This document shows, piece by piece, positions 43,122 to 51,411 of a stretch of DNA of 64,000 bases (positions are counted from its first letter, which is position 1; each line of letters begins with the position of its first letter). The notes beneath the pieces were generated by a model that did no database searches, was not told the DNA's origin, and saw only the letters and a list, made by a program, of their open reading frames with translations. The stretch is from contig NZ_JAIGNM010000001.1 in the NCBI RefSeq assembly GCF_019711495.1, positions 930,001-994,000 on the forward strand. Reading direction: 5' to 3'. Source of the stretch: Qipengyuania xiamenensis (GTDB lineage: Bacteria; Pseudomonadota; Alphaproteobacteria; Sphingomonadales; Sphingomonadaceae). The translations under genes were made by a program, and so were the position numbers.

Positions 43122-44579
43122 TCAGGGCGCGCGTTCGAGTATCACTACACAACTATTCAAGTCTGGTTCGCCAGATGGATCGGCCTGGCTTCGCTCTTCT
43201 TCCGAGGGCCTCAGCTCAATAGTTTGGGAGCCAATCTTTCCGACCAGATAGTGGTAGCCGTTGAGTGAGTCGAACAGTGCCAGCGAGCTCTCGATCACTA
43301 CCCCGTCAAAGGACAGTTCGGCTTCCTCTGTGCCATCGTATTCCGGGGCTTCGACGATAAGAATGGTCGCGACAATCTCATGGTCATTCTGAGATATCCG
43401 GACTTTGCTGAAGGACTTTCGCTGCGCCTCACTGATGAAGGGGGACTCGCTTTGCCTACAGGATGGCTCGACTGATGCCACATCGTATTTACCAGCCAAG
43501 TCGTCCGGGTAACCGCGTTGCTCTATAGCCTGGCGGTATAGCGACTTTCGGCCTTCGAATTTTTGCCTGAAGAAGTCGGCACTTCCTTTTGTGATTTCAC
43601 CTTCGGGAGTCTGAAGTGTGAAATCGGTGCCGTCGATCATCGCCATCAGCGCCAAGCGCGTTTCCATGACGAGGTAGCCTTGAGCTATCGCATCGGCAGG
43701 AGCGGCGAGTAGGTCTTCGACGCTTGGCTCAAGAACGTCGCATGCCTCTTCGAACCCACCAGTGCATGACTGGCCAAACAATTCGTTGGCTTTGGCGGGA
43801 TCCGCCTCAACCCCCAAACCTTGAGCGTAAGATAGACCGAGTGCGTATTGCGCCGCAGCATCGCCTTGCTCCGCCGCTTTGCGAAACCATTCCACAGAAG
43901 CGGCGTAATCCTGGGCGACCCCCTGCCCACCAGCATAGGCAAGACCCAGGTTATACTGCGCGGACGCAGAACCTTGAGCCGCGGCTTTGCGGGTCCACTC
44001 GACCGCTTTGGCGTAATCCTGCGGAAGTCCCGCACCCTCGGCAAAATGCCAACCCATCTCGGTCTGAGCTTCCGCAAGGCCCTGTTCCGCAGCCTTGCGG
44101 TACCATTCGACTGCAGCAACATAGTCTTGCGATACGCCCAGACCATTCGCGTAGGACCACCCCAGAGCGTATTGCGCAAAAGCATCACCCTGCTCCGCCG
44201 CCTTGCGATACCATTCAACTGCTTTGCCGAGATCCTCCGGTACACCCTCGCCGCTGGCGTACGAGAAGGCTAGGTAGAACTGTGCGGTGGCATCCCCCTG
44301 TTCTGCCCCTTTGCGATACCACTCGACTGCTTTGCTGAGGTCCTGCGGTACACCCTTACCCTCGTAATAGGCTTCGCCGAGCTCCACACACATATCAGTT
44401 TCGCCAGCGAGACAAGCACGCTGCATGTCTTGAACGGATGGTTCCTGCTCTTCAGCCATCGCCAAGGTTGGAAGGACACTGCTGAGGGAAACTATTGCGG
44501 AGAAAATGGCCAAGCCTGACATTGGCAGGCCAAGCTTGGCGGTGCCTCTACCACCAGAGTTTGGTCGAGGGGTGCCCAT
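43122..44579 (-). CDS. Sel1-repeat protein, lower GC than neighbours
   Basis: A 485-residue exported protein with a signal-like helix (LAIFSAIVSLSSVLPTLAMA, about 23-42), then about seven Sel1-like repeats (about 50-285) of the pattern YANGLGVSQDYVAAVEWYRK and KAAEQGDAxAQ. The C-terminal 200 residues are unassigned and contain several Cys. Sel1 proteins act as helical scaffolds in signalling or virulence. Base composition looks about ten points lower in GC than flanking genes, pointing to transfer or relaxed selection. It converges with DUF4349 and stands 124 bases from the ferredoxin gene. Confidence 0.85.
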   Translation of the reverse strand: MGTPRPNSGGRGTAKLGLPMSGLAIFSAIVSLSSVLPTLAMAEEQEPSVQDMQRACLAGETDMCVELGEAYYEGKGVPQDLSKAVEWYRKGAEQGDATAQFYLAFSYASGEGVPEDLGKAVEWYRKAAEQGDAFAQYALGWSYANGLGVSQDYVAAVEWYRKAAEQGLAEAQTEMGWHFAEGAGLPQDYAKAVEWTRKAAAQGSASAQYNLGLAYAGGQGVAQDYAASVEWFRKAAEQGDAAAQYALGLSYAQGLGVEADPAKANELFGQSCTGGFEEACDVLEPSVEDLLAAPADAIAQGYLVMETRLALMAMIDGTDFTLQTPEGEITKGSADFFRQKFEGRKSLYRQAIEQRGYPDDLAGKYDVASVEPSCRQSESPFISEAQRKSFSKVRISQNDHEIVATILIVEAPEYDGTEEAELSFDGVVIESSLALFDSLNGYHYLVGKIGSQTIELRPSEEERSQADPSGEPDLNSCVVILERAP

Positions 44580-44702
44580 ATCGCTTCTCCGTTGGATGGG
44601 CTCTTACTAGTGGCCTGACACATTACCTCACAAATGCGCCATAGTCATCCCGGAGGGAGCCAACCCCAATGAGCGCTTTCAGGTCAATAGCGGCCGCTCT
44701 GG

Positions 44703-45029
44703 TTAGCGGCTCATGTCGTGGCTCTCGGCGGGAATGGAAACGGTCAGCCCGTCCAGTTCATCGCCGAGCACGATCTGGCAGGACAGGCGGCTGGTGCGCC
44801 GGACGCCCGCGGCGAGGTCGAGCATATCTTCCTCTTCCTCGCTTGCTTCGGGCAGGCGGTCGAACCAGTCCTTGTCCACCACCACGTGACAGGTCGAGCA
44901 GGCCATCTGCCCCTCGCAAGTGCCCTCCAGCGGCATTCCGGCCGCCTGGGCAGCGCGAAGCAACGTGTCACCGTCCTCACCTGTCGCATCGACGCGGTCG
45001 CCTTCGGAGGTGATGAAAGTGATCTTCAT
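44703..45029 (-). CDS. 2Fe-2S ferredoxin (adrenodoxin type)
   Basis: A 108-residue electron carrier with a plant/adrenodoxin-type [2Fe-2S] site. The cluster cysteines are in CEGQMACSTCHV (about residues 39, 45 and 48) with the fourth in LSCQIVL (about 84). EEEDMLDLA is the acidic partner-binding helix. It is coupled by a four-base overlap to the cysteine desulfurase gene, so it probably supplies electrons for Fe-S cluster assembly or is matured there. ATG 45029 is the only sensible start. Confidence 0.9.
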   Translation of the reverse strand: MKITFITSEGDRVDATGEDGDTLLRAAQAAGMPLEGTCEGQMACSTCHVVVDKDWFDRLPEASEEEEDMLDLAAGVRRTSRLSCQIVLGDELDGLTVSIPAESHDMSR

Positions 45030-46120
45030 AGGGACCCTTGCGCCTTTGCTGCCTCGTTGATCGTCCGGCCCGCTTCCTCGATCTCCTCGAGCGTGGTGTA
45101 GCGCCCGAAGCCGAGGCGGATCGAGGTTTTCGCGAGCTTCTTGGGCAGGCCGATCGCTTCCAGCACGTGGCTGGTGCGCCCCGAGCCGCTGGCGCAGGCA
45201 GAGCCGGCGGAGAACATCACGTTGCGGCAATCGCTCATGAGCCGGTTTACATCCAGACCGCCGCCGTTGGGGCCGCGCGGGCGGATGTTGAGGTTGCCGT
45301 GATAACGCGCCTCGGCACTGCCATTGAGTTCCCAATTCTCGAACATCTCGGTGGCGCGTTTCCAGAGCTTCTGGACGTGTTCTGCATCCTGCTCCATCCG
45401 GTCCTTGGCCTCGGCCGCAGCTGCGCCCATGCCCGCGATCAGCGCAGGGCTGAGCGTGCCCGACCGCAGGCCGAATTCCTGCCCACCGCCGGTCTGGACC
45501 TCGTGCAAATCAACCCCGTCACGCACCCATAGTGCACCCACGCCCTTGGGACCGTGGAACTTGTGCGCGCTGATCGCGATCATGTCGGCGCCGGTGACCT
45601 CGATCTTGCCATAGGCCTGCACCGCATCGCACAGGTAGAGCGCGTTGTTCTCCTTCGCCTTGCGGTGCCATTCGACCGTGGGCTGGATCACGCCGATCTC
45701 GTTATTCACCTGCATCAGGCAGACGAGGCGCGTGTCCTGCGGCAGGTCCTGCTTGGTGTTGCACTGCCCGTCCTTCGCGACATTCAGCACATGGCACTTG
45801 CCCGCATCCTTGGCAGTGTCGAGAACTGCAGAATGCTCGATCGCGGACACGGAGACCGTGCCGTCCTTGCCGCTGCCGCGAATGGCGAGATTGAGCGCCT
45901 CGGTCGCACCGGAGGTGAAGATCACCTTGCCACCGGGAGGAAAAAGCGCCGCAACCTGATCGCGCGCGAACTCGATCGCGGCCTTGGCCTCGCGGCCCAT
46001 CTTGTGTGGGGAATGCGGGTTGCCGAAACCGGTGCCGCCCGGCCCGTCGAGCCAGCGCATCATGGCATCGCGCGCTTCGGGAGCTAGCGGGGTGGTGGCC
46101 TGGTAGTCGAGGTAAATCAT
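45026..46120 (-). CDS. Cysteine desulfurase, IscS-like (second copy)
   Basis: PLP-dependent enzyme that takes sulfur from cysteine for Fe-S clusters and thio-modifications. The 364 residues start MIYLDYQATTPLAPEAR, with the PLP lysine in ISAHKFHGPKGVGAL (about 188-202) and the active-site cysteine loop SAGSACASGSGRTSHV (about 316-331). The two cysteine desulfurase genes are adjacent, with a four-base overlap on both sides. The presence of two different copies suggests either division of labour or a heterocomplex. Confidence 0.92.
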   Translation of the reverse strand: MIYLDYQATTPLAPEARDAMMRWLDGPGGTGFGNPHSPHKMGREAKAAIEFARDQVAALFPPGGKVIFTSGATEALNLAIRGSGKDGTVSVSAIEHSAVLDTAKDAGKCHVLNVAKDGQCNTKQDLPQDTRLVCLMQVNNEIGVIQPTVEWHRKAKENNALYLCDAVQAYGKIEVTGADMIAISAHKFHGPKGVGALWVRDGVDLHEVQTGGGQEFGLRSGTLSPALIAGMGAAAAEAKDRMEQDAEHVQKLWKRATEMFENWELNGSAEARYHGNLNIRPRGPNGGGLDVNRLMSDCRNVMFSAGSACASGSGRTSHVLEAIGLPKKLAKTSIRLGFGRYTTLEEIEEAGRTINEAAKAQGSL

Positions 46121-47109
46121 GCTTTCGCCAACTCAAGCCATACCTCGGCGAAGCGTTCCACTTCTTCGCGAGTGGTGTTCCAGCCGAAGCTGGCGCGGAT
46201 CGTGCGGTCGGCGACTTCGGGTTCTATCTGCATCGCCTGCATGACATGGCTCGTCTTCATGGTCCCCGAGGAGCAGGCCGAGCCTTGCGACACGGAGATC
46301 CCCGCCATGTCGAAGCGCATCACCTGCGCACTGCCGCTCATTGTCGGCATGGCGATGGCGCGGACATAGGGCGTGGGGTCCGATAGCCGGTCGGACAACC
46401 ACGTCCCTCCGGTTTCCCGGCAATGCTCGACGATTGCATCCAGAGGTTCGAGCACGAAGGGATCGATATAGGGCGAGGACGCTGCCTCAAGCGCAGCTGC
46501 CATACCCATCGCGGCGGGAAGGTTTTCCGTGCCGCGCCGATATCCGCGCTCCTGCCCGCCGGCCGGTTCGAGCATGGCGAAATCCTTCACCAGCAAGGCG
46601 CCGATGCCGATCGGCCCGCCGAACTTGTGTGCCGATACGATCGCCATGTCGCAGGTCGGGATGGCGATCTTGCCTGCGCTCTGCGCACAATCGGTCAGCA
46701 ACAGGCCGCCTGCCTGATGGACCTGCCCGACAATGGCAGCAATGTCCTGACGGTTGCCGGTTTCCGAATTGATGTGCTGGACCGCGGCGAGGGGGCGCTC
46801 GCGCTGGACGGCTTCGGCGAGGACTTCCAGATCGAGCGCGCCGTCAGCTTTCACGGGCAATCGCTCCGCATCGGGAGCCGCCTTGAGGATCGCGTCATGT
46901 TCGACCGCGGAAACCAGCCGTGCGCCCGCCTTTGCATGGCCCAGAGCCAGCGCCGCAGCCTCGCTCGCGCCAGAGGTGAAGATGACCTCTCCCTCCCAGC
47001 CGAGCGTCCGTTTCACGCGTTCGCGCGCATCCTCAAGCGCCGCCCTCGCCTTGCGGCCTTCGGCGTGCGGACTGCTCGGATTGGCCCAGAGCGTGAAGCC
47101 TTCTTCCAT
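46117..47109 (-). CDS. Cysteine desulfurase (first copy), start codon unclear
   Basis: PLP-dependent cysteine desulfurase with Lys in SAHKFGGPIGIG, the cysteine loop SQGSACSSGTMKTSHVM and AVEHDAILKA. The 330-residue frame from ATG 47109 misses the conserved N-terminus. Reading on upstream in frame gives RIYLDHAATTPLRPQARQA, exactly the family's opening, before a stop at 47251-47253. No ATG, GTG or TTG lies between that stop and 47109, so translation may start at a rare codon (ATT at 47202-47200 or ATC at 47163-47161). The true product is therefore probably about 348-361 residues. It is otherwise intact. Confidence 0.85.
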   Translation of the reverse strand: MEEGFTLWANPSSPHAEGRKARAALEDARERVKRTLGWEGEVIFTSGASEAAALALGHAKAGARLVSAVEHDAILKAAPDAERLPVKADGALDLEVLAEAVQRERPLAAVQHINSETGNRQDIAAIVGQVHQAGGLLLTDCAQSAGKIAIPTCDMAIVSAHKFGGPIGIGALLVKDFAMLEPAGGQERGYRRGTENLPAAMGMAAALEAASSPYIDPFVLEPLDAIVEHCRETGGTWLSDRLSDPTPYVRAIAMPTMSGSAQVMRFDMAGISVSQGSACSSGTMKTSHVMQAMQIEPEVADRTIRASFGWNTTREEVERFAEVWLELAKA

Positions 47110-47290
47110 CGCCTGTCTGGCCTGCGGACGCAGCGGCGTGGTGGCGGCGTGATCGAGATAGATGCGTGTCGGGACGGGACGGGCCCTTAAATAATTGCGA
47201 ATTGCCGCTGAAACCCTATATGGAGCGCAACCTCGCGCAAGCCCCTTGGGTCAACGCGCACCACATTTTTCTGCCAGGGTATCTCTCCCC

Positions 47291-47947
47291 ATGCCGACCG
47301 TGATCTTTCCCGGCCCCGAAGGCCGCCTCGAAGGCCGTTTCTCTCCCGGCCCCCGTCCGCGCGCACCTGTTGCGATGATCCTGCATCCGCACCCGCAGGG
47401 CGGCGGCACGATGAACGAACAGATCACGCAGCGTCTCTACAAGACCTTCGTGAACCGCGGTTTCGCAACCCTGCGTTTCAACTTCCGCGGCGTCGGCCGC
47501 AGCCAGGGCAGCTTCGATAACGGTATCGGCGAACTGTCCGACGCCGCTGCGGCGCTCGACTGGGTGCAGCAGGTCCATCCCGAAGCGCAGGTGACCTGGG
47601 TTGCCGGCGTCAGCTTCGGCTCGCTCATCGGCATGCAGCTCCTCATGCGCCGCCCGGAAATCCGCGGCTGGATCAGCATTGGTGCGCCAGCGAGCATGTA
47701 CGACTTCTCGTTCCTCGCACCTTGCCCGGCCTCGGGCATCTTCATCCATGGCGCGCAGGACACCGTTGTCCAGCCCAATGCCGTGACCAAGCTGGTCGAG
47801 AAGCTCCGCACGCAGAAGCACATCACCGTGCATCACGAAGAAATTCCGCGCGCGAACCACTTCTTCGAGAACGAGCAGGAAGAACTGATGAAGTCGGTCG
47901 ACAACTATCTCGACTTCCGTCTCGACCCGGCCTGCCCGATCACCTGA
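47291..47947 (+). CDS. Alpha/beta hydrolase (dienelactone/acyl-peptidase-like)
   Basis: A 218-residue alpha/beta hydrolase. HPHPQGGGTMNEQI (about 40-53) is a family-specific opening, FRGVGRSQGSFD the following loop, and the nucleophile Ser lies in AGVSFGSLIG (about 105-114). His near PRANHFFEN completes the triad. I chose ATG 47291; the longer frame to 47195 has no homology. It is divergent from the cysteine desulfurase genes, a recurrent arrangement in sphingomonads. Substrate unknown. A terminator follows. Confidence 0.87.
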   Translation: MPTVIFPGPEGRLEGRFSPGPRPRAPVAMILHPHPQGGGTMNEQITQRLYKTFVNRGFATLRFNFRGVGRSQGSFDNGIGELSDAAAALDWVQQVHPEAQVTWVAGVSFGSLIGMQLLMRRPEIRGWISIGAPASMYDFSFLAPCPASGIFIHGAQDTVVQPNAVTKLVEKLRTQKHITVHHEEIPRANHFFENEQEELMKSVDNYLDFRLDPACPIT

Positions 47948-47978
47948 CAGCGGTCAGGAAATCAGTACGAATACGATC

Positions 47979-48004
47979 AAGGGTCCGATTTTCGGGCCCT
48001 TTTT
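47979..48004 (+). terminator. Intrinsic terminator after the hydrolase gene
   Basis: AAGGGTCCG and CGGGCCCTT form a 9-bp stem with one G-T pair and a five-base loop, followed by a run of five T. Confidence 0.8.
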
Positions 48005-48060
48005 CGTATGTCAGCACGCCGATCGTAGGCCCTTTGCCCACAAGCTCTTGCAATTCATTT

Positions 48061-48075
48061 GATATGTTGTAACAT
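48061..48075 (+). promoter_or_regulatory. 15-base motif upstream of tonB
   Basis: GATATGTTGTAACAT with inverted half sites ATGTT/AACAT, 32 bases before the tonB start. It nearly matches the motif before the DUF4349 gene (41938-41952). TTGCAA at 48049-48054 could be a -35 with TAACAT as -10 (16-base spacer). Confidence 0.45.
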
Positions 48076-48107
48076 GCATTCAACTGGAGTCGCAAAGGAG
48101 AGGACCC

Positions 48108-48776
48108 ATGTCATATGTCGACCAGAAGAGCGGACCCTCGCCAACGGGCCTGGCGAGCGCGGTTATAGTGCAAGCGGCCATCGGTGCGCTGATCGTCACC
48201 GGCCTGACCGTCTCTCAGGCAATCATCGCCGATCCACCCAGAGTGGACACTTTCGATGTGAAAAAGGACCCGCCGCCCCCAGCCCCGCCTCCGCCTGAAC
48301 AGGCAGAGAATGTCCCCGACACTCCGACCACGCCGCCGGTCAATGTGCCGACCCCGAAGTTCGAGCTCGACAATTCCGAGCCGACTATCGTGACGACGAC
48401 CGTTCCCCTGCCCCCAATGCCGCCGGTCCCAAGGCCGAGTGGTCCGGTAGTGGAGATTCCGAGCCCGGCAGCCACCTTCACTCCCGTCGGCGCCAAGCCG
48501 CGCAATAATCCGGGTGCATGGCTTTCGGACCGTGACTACCGCTCAAGCTGGGCGCGGCGCGAACTTACGGGCGTGGCCACCTTCCGTCTCGATATCGCTG
48601 CCAGCGGCAAGGTAACGGGTTGCCGGATCACCGGCAGCACGGGCCACAGCCAGCTCGACGAAGCGACCTGCCGTCTGGTGCAGCAGCGTGCGAAATTCCA
48701 ACCGGCCCGCGGGTCGACCGGCGAACCGGTGTCGGGTCATTATACCGGTTCGGTCCTCTGGCAGCTGCCCGAATAG
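48108..48776 (+). CDS. tonB: TonB family energy transducer
   Basis: Transmits the proton-motive force to outer-membrane receptors. The 222-residue protein has an N-terminal helix (SAVIVQAAIGALIVTGLTVS, about 13-32), a proline-rich periplasmic linker (PPPPAPPPPEQAENVPDTP, about 48-66 and on) and the C-terminal TonB domain (about 140-221) with GVATFRLDIAASGKVTGC and a conserved LDEATCRL. A strong AAAGGAGAGG ribosome site precedes the ATG. ExbB/ExbD are not nearby. A shared motif upstream may be the regulator site. Confidence 0.9.
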   Translation: MSYVDQKSGPSPTGLASAVIVQAAIGALIVTGLTVSQAIIADPPRVDTFDVKKDPPPPAPPPPEQAENVPDTPTTPPVNVPTPKFELDNSEPTIVTTTVPLPPMPPVPRPSGPVVEIPSPAATFTPVGAKPRNNPGAWLSDRDYRSSWARRELTGVATFRLDIAASGKVTGCRITGSTGHSQLDEATCRLVQQRAKFQPARGSTGEPVSGHYTGSVLWQLPE

Positions 48777-48794
48777 CCTCCCGGGCAAAAGCTG

Positions 48795-49004
48795 CTAACG
48801 CGAGCCCCGTTCGACCTTGTCGAGCGGGGCTTCGCCGTCTGCATCGGGTATCGTCCAGATGGCGACATTGCCCAGCGCAATCAGGCCGAGCAGGACCATG
48901 AGCAGCGCGTTCTTGGCATTGCCGGTCCGTTTCCACAGCAGGAATGCACCGACGAACAGTGCGACGGCGGCAAGGACGACGATCGAGAGTACTGTATCGA
49001 GCAT
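48795..49004 (-). CDS. Small two-helix membrane protein
   Basis: A 69-residue protein with helices at about 5-23 (VLSIVVLAAVALFVGAFLL) and 32-50 (ALLMVLLGLIALGNVAIW), and an acidic C-terminal tail. Not recognised. It lies convergent with tonB (18 bases) and divergent from the DUF3597 gene. Confidence 0.65.
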   Translation of the reverse strand: MLDTVLSIVVLAAVALFVGAFLLWKRTGNAKNALLMVLLGLIALGNVAIWTIPDADGEAPLDKVERGSR

Positions 49005-49044
49005 TCCCGCTCCCTAGCCCGGGTCGCGCGATCGGGAAAGCGCA

Positions 49045-49069
49045 GGAACGCACTGCATCCCATCCCGTT
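49045..49069 (+). promoter_or_regulatory. EcfG-type general stress promoter for the DUF3597 gene
   Basis: GGAAC (49045-49049) and CGTT (49066-49069) with a 16-base spacer. The predicted start is near 49077, about 47 bases before the ATG at 49124. Confidence 0.65.
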
Positions 49070-49123
49070 GATTGCAAAAGCGAAGCGGCGATAGGTCGCA
49101 TAACCGGCGAAAGGACGAGAGCG

Positions 49124-49501
49124 ATGGGTATTTTCAGCAGCATCAAGGAAGCAATCTTCGGCAAGGAAGCGAAGGCGCAGGAAGCACCTGTTCAGCCGAA
49201 GACCGGCAATGCCTGGGCAGATGCCCCCAAGACCGAAGCCGTCGCCAAGCCCGTCGTCGATGTCGAGAACAGCCTCGATTCCATGCCCGGTGCCGACAGG
49301 CTCAACTGGCGCACCTCGATTGTCGACCTGATGAAGCTGATCGGCGTCGATTCCAGCTACGAGAACCGCAAGGCGCTCGCGACCGAACTCGGCCGCGAGG
49401 ATTACTCGGGCACCGCAGAGGACAATATCTGGCTGCACAAGCGCACCATGCGCGAATTGTCGGCAAACGGCGGCAAGGTCCCCGCCGAATTCCTCGATTG
49501 A
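49124..49501 (+). CDS. DUF3597 protein
   Basis: A 125-residue protein matching DUF3597: MGIFSSIKEAIFGKEA at the N-terminus, a low-complexity Ala/Pro linker, and the conserved C-terminal LNWRTSIVDLMKLIGVDSS (about 60-78) with NRKALATELG and MRELSANGGKVP. The solution fold is a small helical bundle resembling LysM-associated domains, with no known activity. An EcfG-type promoter lies upstream, consistent with a general-stress protein. Confidence 0.88.
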   Translation: MGIFSSIKEAIFGKEAKAQEAPVQPKTGNAWADAPKTEAVAKPVVDVENSLDSMPGADRLNWRTSIVDLMKLIGVDSSYENRKALATELGREDYSGTAEDNIWLHKRTMRELSANGGKVPAEFLD

Positions 49502-49513
49502 TTTGACACTCTT

Positions 49514-49538
49514 GCGCGCCGGATACACACCGGCGCGC
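49514..49538 (+). promoter_or_regulatory. GC-rich hairpin touching the DUF885 start codon
   Basis: GCGCGCCGG (49514-49522) pairs perfectly with CCGGCGCGC (49530-49538) across a 7-base loop. The hairpin ends at the base before ATG 49539, and no separate ribosome site is visible. It could attenuate read-through from DUF3597 or control translation. Confidence 0.45.
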
Positions 49539-51392
49539 ATGACCACACACACTTTCGAAGCCACCCGTCGCCAGGTCCTTGCAGGGCTTGGCGCGACGAC
49601 CGCCCTCACCCTTGGCGGATGCGTCCCGACACCGCGCCCCGAAGGCATCGCCGCCGCCCAGAAGATCGGCGCAGAACGGCTGCTCGAAACCGTCGCCTAC
49701 AACCTGCTCGAACATGAACCCGAACGCGCCACCAGTCTTGGCGTCGACACGGGCCGTTACGCCTATCTGCGCGGCAAGCTCGAAGACCAGTCGCCTGCCG
49801 GACAGGATGCCTATGCCGCCACTCTGCAGCAGGACCTCGCTCGCGTTGCCGCCTATTCGCGCGACGGGCTCGACAGCGAGACGGTCACCAATCTCGACGT
49901 CGTGCAGAGCGCCTATGAGCTTGCGCTCGACGGGTTTGCCCTGCCCTATGGCGATACGCCGGTCGGGAACTGGCGCACCGCACCTTACGTCGTGATCCAG
50001 AACGTGGGCGAATATCTCGCCATGCCGCGCTTCATGCAATCGACGCAGAAGGTCGAGAACGGCGATGATGCGGATGCCTATATCGAACGGCTCGAAGCCT
50101 TTCCCGCCTCGCTCGACGGCGAACTGGCGCGCATCCGCGAAGCGCGCGGCATGGGCGTGGTTCCGCCGTCCTTCCTGCTCGACAAGGCGATCGTGCAGAT
50201 GGAACAGACCATCGCCAGCGCCGGCAAGGGCGAGCTGTTCGCCGACGATTTGCGCGCCAAACTGAATGCAGCGGGCATGCCCGAAAGCCATGCCAATCGC
50301 GCGAAGATCCTCGAAAGCGGGGTTATCGCCGAGGCGCTGGAACGCCAGCTCACCGAATTGCGCGCCGAACGCGCCGTCGCCACCGAGGATCCGGGCATGT
50401 CGGCCCGCCCCTATGGCGAGGAATTCTACAACTGGGCGCTGCGCTCCAGTACGACCACCCGCCTTTCGCCGGACGAGGTGCACCAGCAAGGCCTCGAGGA
50501 ACTGGAGGCGCTGCACGCGCGCATGGACCCGATCCTTCGCAAGATCGGCTATACCGAGGGCAGCGTCGGTGCGCGCATGACCGCGCTTTCGCAGGACCCG
50601 CGCTACAAATTCGCACCCGGTGACGAGGGTCGCGCGGAGATCATGGATTTCATCGCCGAACGCATCGACTGGATCAAGGCGCAGATGCCGCGCGCCTTCA
50701 ATACGCTGGTCGATCCCAATCTCGAAGTCGTCCGAATCCCCGTTGCCGAGGAAGCCGGCGCGCCCGGTGCCTATGGCGGCGCGGGCAGCAAGGACGGGAC
50801 GATCCCGGGCCGCTTCTGGATCAACCTGCGCACCACCGAACTGCACCGCAAGTACGATCTCGCCGATCTCACCTATCACGAGACCATTCCCGGGCACGTG
50901 TGGGAGGGCGAATATTCGAACCGCCTGCCGCTGATCCGCTCGATCCTCGCCTTCAATCCGTTTTCCGAAGGCTGGGCGCTCTACGGCGAACAGCTGGCCG
51001 ACGAACTTGGCGCTTATGACGGCTTCGAAGTGGGGCAGCTCGGCTATCTACAGAGCCTCGCCTTCCGTGCCTGCCGTATGGTCGTCGACACGGGCCTGCA
51101 CGCCAAGGGCTGGAGCCGCGAACAGGGCCGCCAGTTCTTCATCCAGCGCAATGGTTCGAAGCCGGAAGAGGTGCAGAGCGAAGTCGATCGCTATTGCAGC
51201 TGGCCGGGACAGGCGACCGGCTACAAGCTCGGCCACAGCCGCATCGTCGACCAGCGCCAGCGTGCGCAGGCCGTGCTCGGGGAGGGTTACGATCTCAAGG
51301 CGTTCAACGATGCGGTTATCCTCGGCGGCAATGTGCCGATGGATGTGCTGGAGAAGAACGTGTCGCGCTACATCGCGGGGGCGTCAGCCTAG
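49539..51392 (+). CDS. DUF885 family putative lipoprotein peptidase
   Basis: A 617-residue DUF885 protein. A twin-arginine-like start (EATRRQVLAGLGATTALTLG, Cys27 after it) predicts Tat export and lipidation. The metal site is HETIPGH (447-453) in LTYHETIPGHVWEGEY, as in DUF885/M2-M3-like metallopeptidases, with a third ligand expected near EGWALYGEQLADE. ATG 49539 is preferred over TTG 49503 because the Tat motif begins there. The gene lies 37 bases from DUF3597 and converges with the GH16 gene. Peptidase activity is family inference. Confidence 0.85.
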   Translation: MTTHTFEATRRQVLAGLGATTALTLGGCVPTPRPEGIAAAQKIGAERLLETVAYNLLEHEPERATSLGVDTGRYAYLRGKLEDQSPAGQDAYAATLQQDLARVAAYSRDGLDSETVTNLDVVQSAYELALDGFALPYGDTPVGNWRTAPYVVIQNVGEYLAMPRFMQSTQKVENGDDADAYIERLEAFPASLDGELARIREARGMGVVPPSFLLDKAIVQMEQTIASAGKGELFADDLRAKLNAAGMPESHANRAKILESGVIAEALERQLTELRAERAVATEDPGMSARPYGEEFYNWALRSSTTTRLSPDEVHQQGLEELEALHARMDPILRKIGYTEGSVGARMTALSQDPRYKFAPGDEGRAEIMDFIAERIDWIKAQMPRAFNTLVDPNLEVVRIPVAEEAGAPGAYGGAGSKDGTIPGRFWINLRTTELHRKYDLADLTYHETIPGHVWEGEYSNRLPLIRSILAFNPFSEGWALYGEQLADELGAYDGFEVGQLGYLQSLAFRACRMVVDTGLHAKGWSREQGRQFFIQRNGSKPEEVQSEVDRYCSWPGQATGYKLGHSRIVDQRQRAQAVLGEGYDLKAFNDAVILGGNVPMDVLEKNVSRYIAGASA

Positions 51393-51411
51393 GACAGGCC
51401 GGGGCCTCACC

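Noticed and set aside
49302..50897. 531-codon leftward open frame
   Set aside because: Antisense to the DUF885 gene; no motifs.
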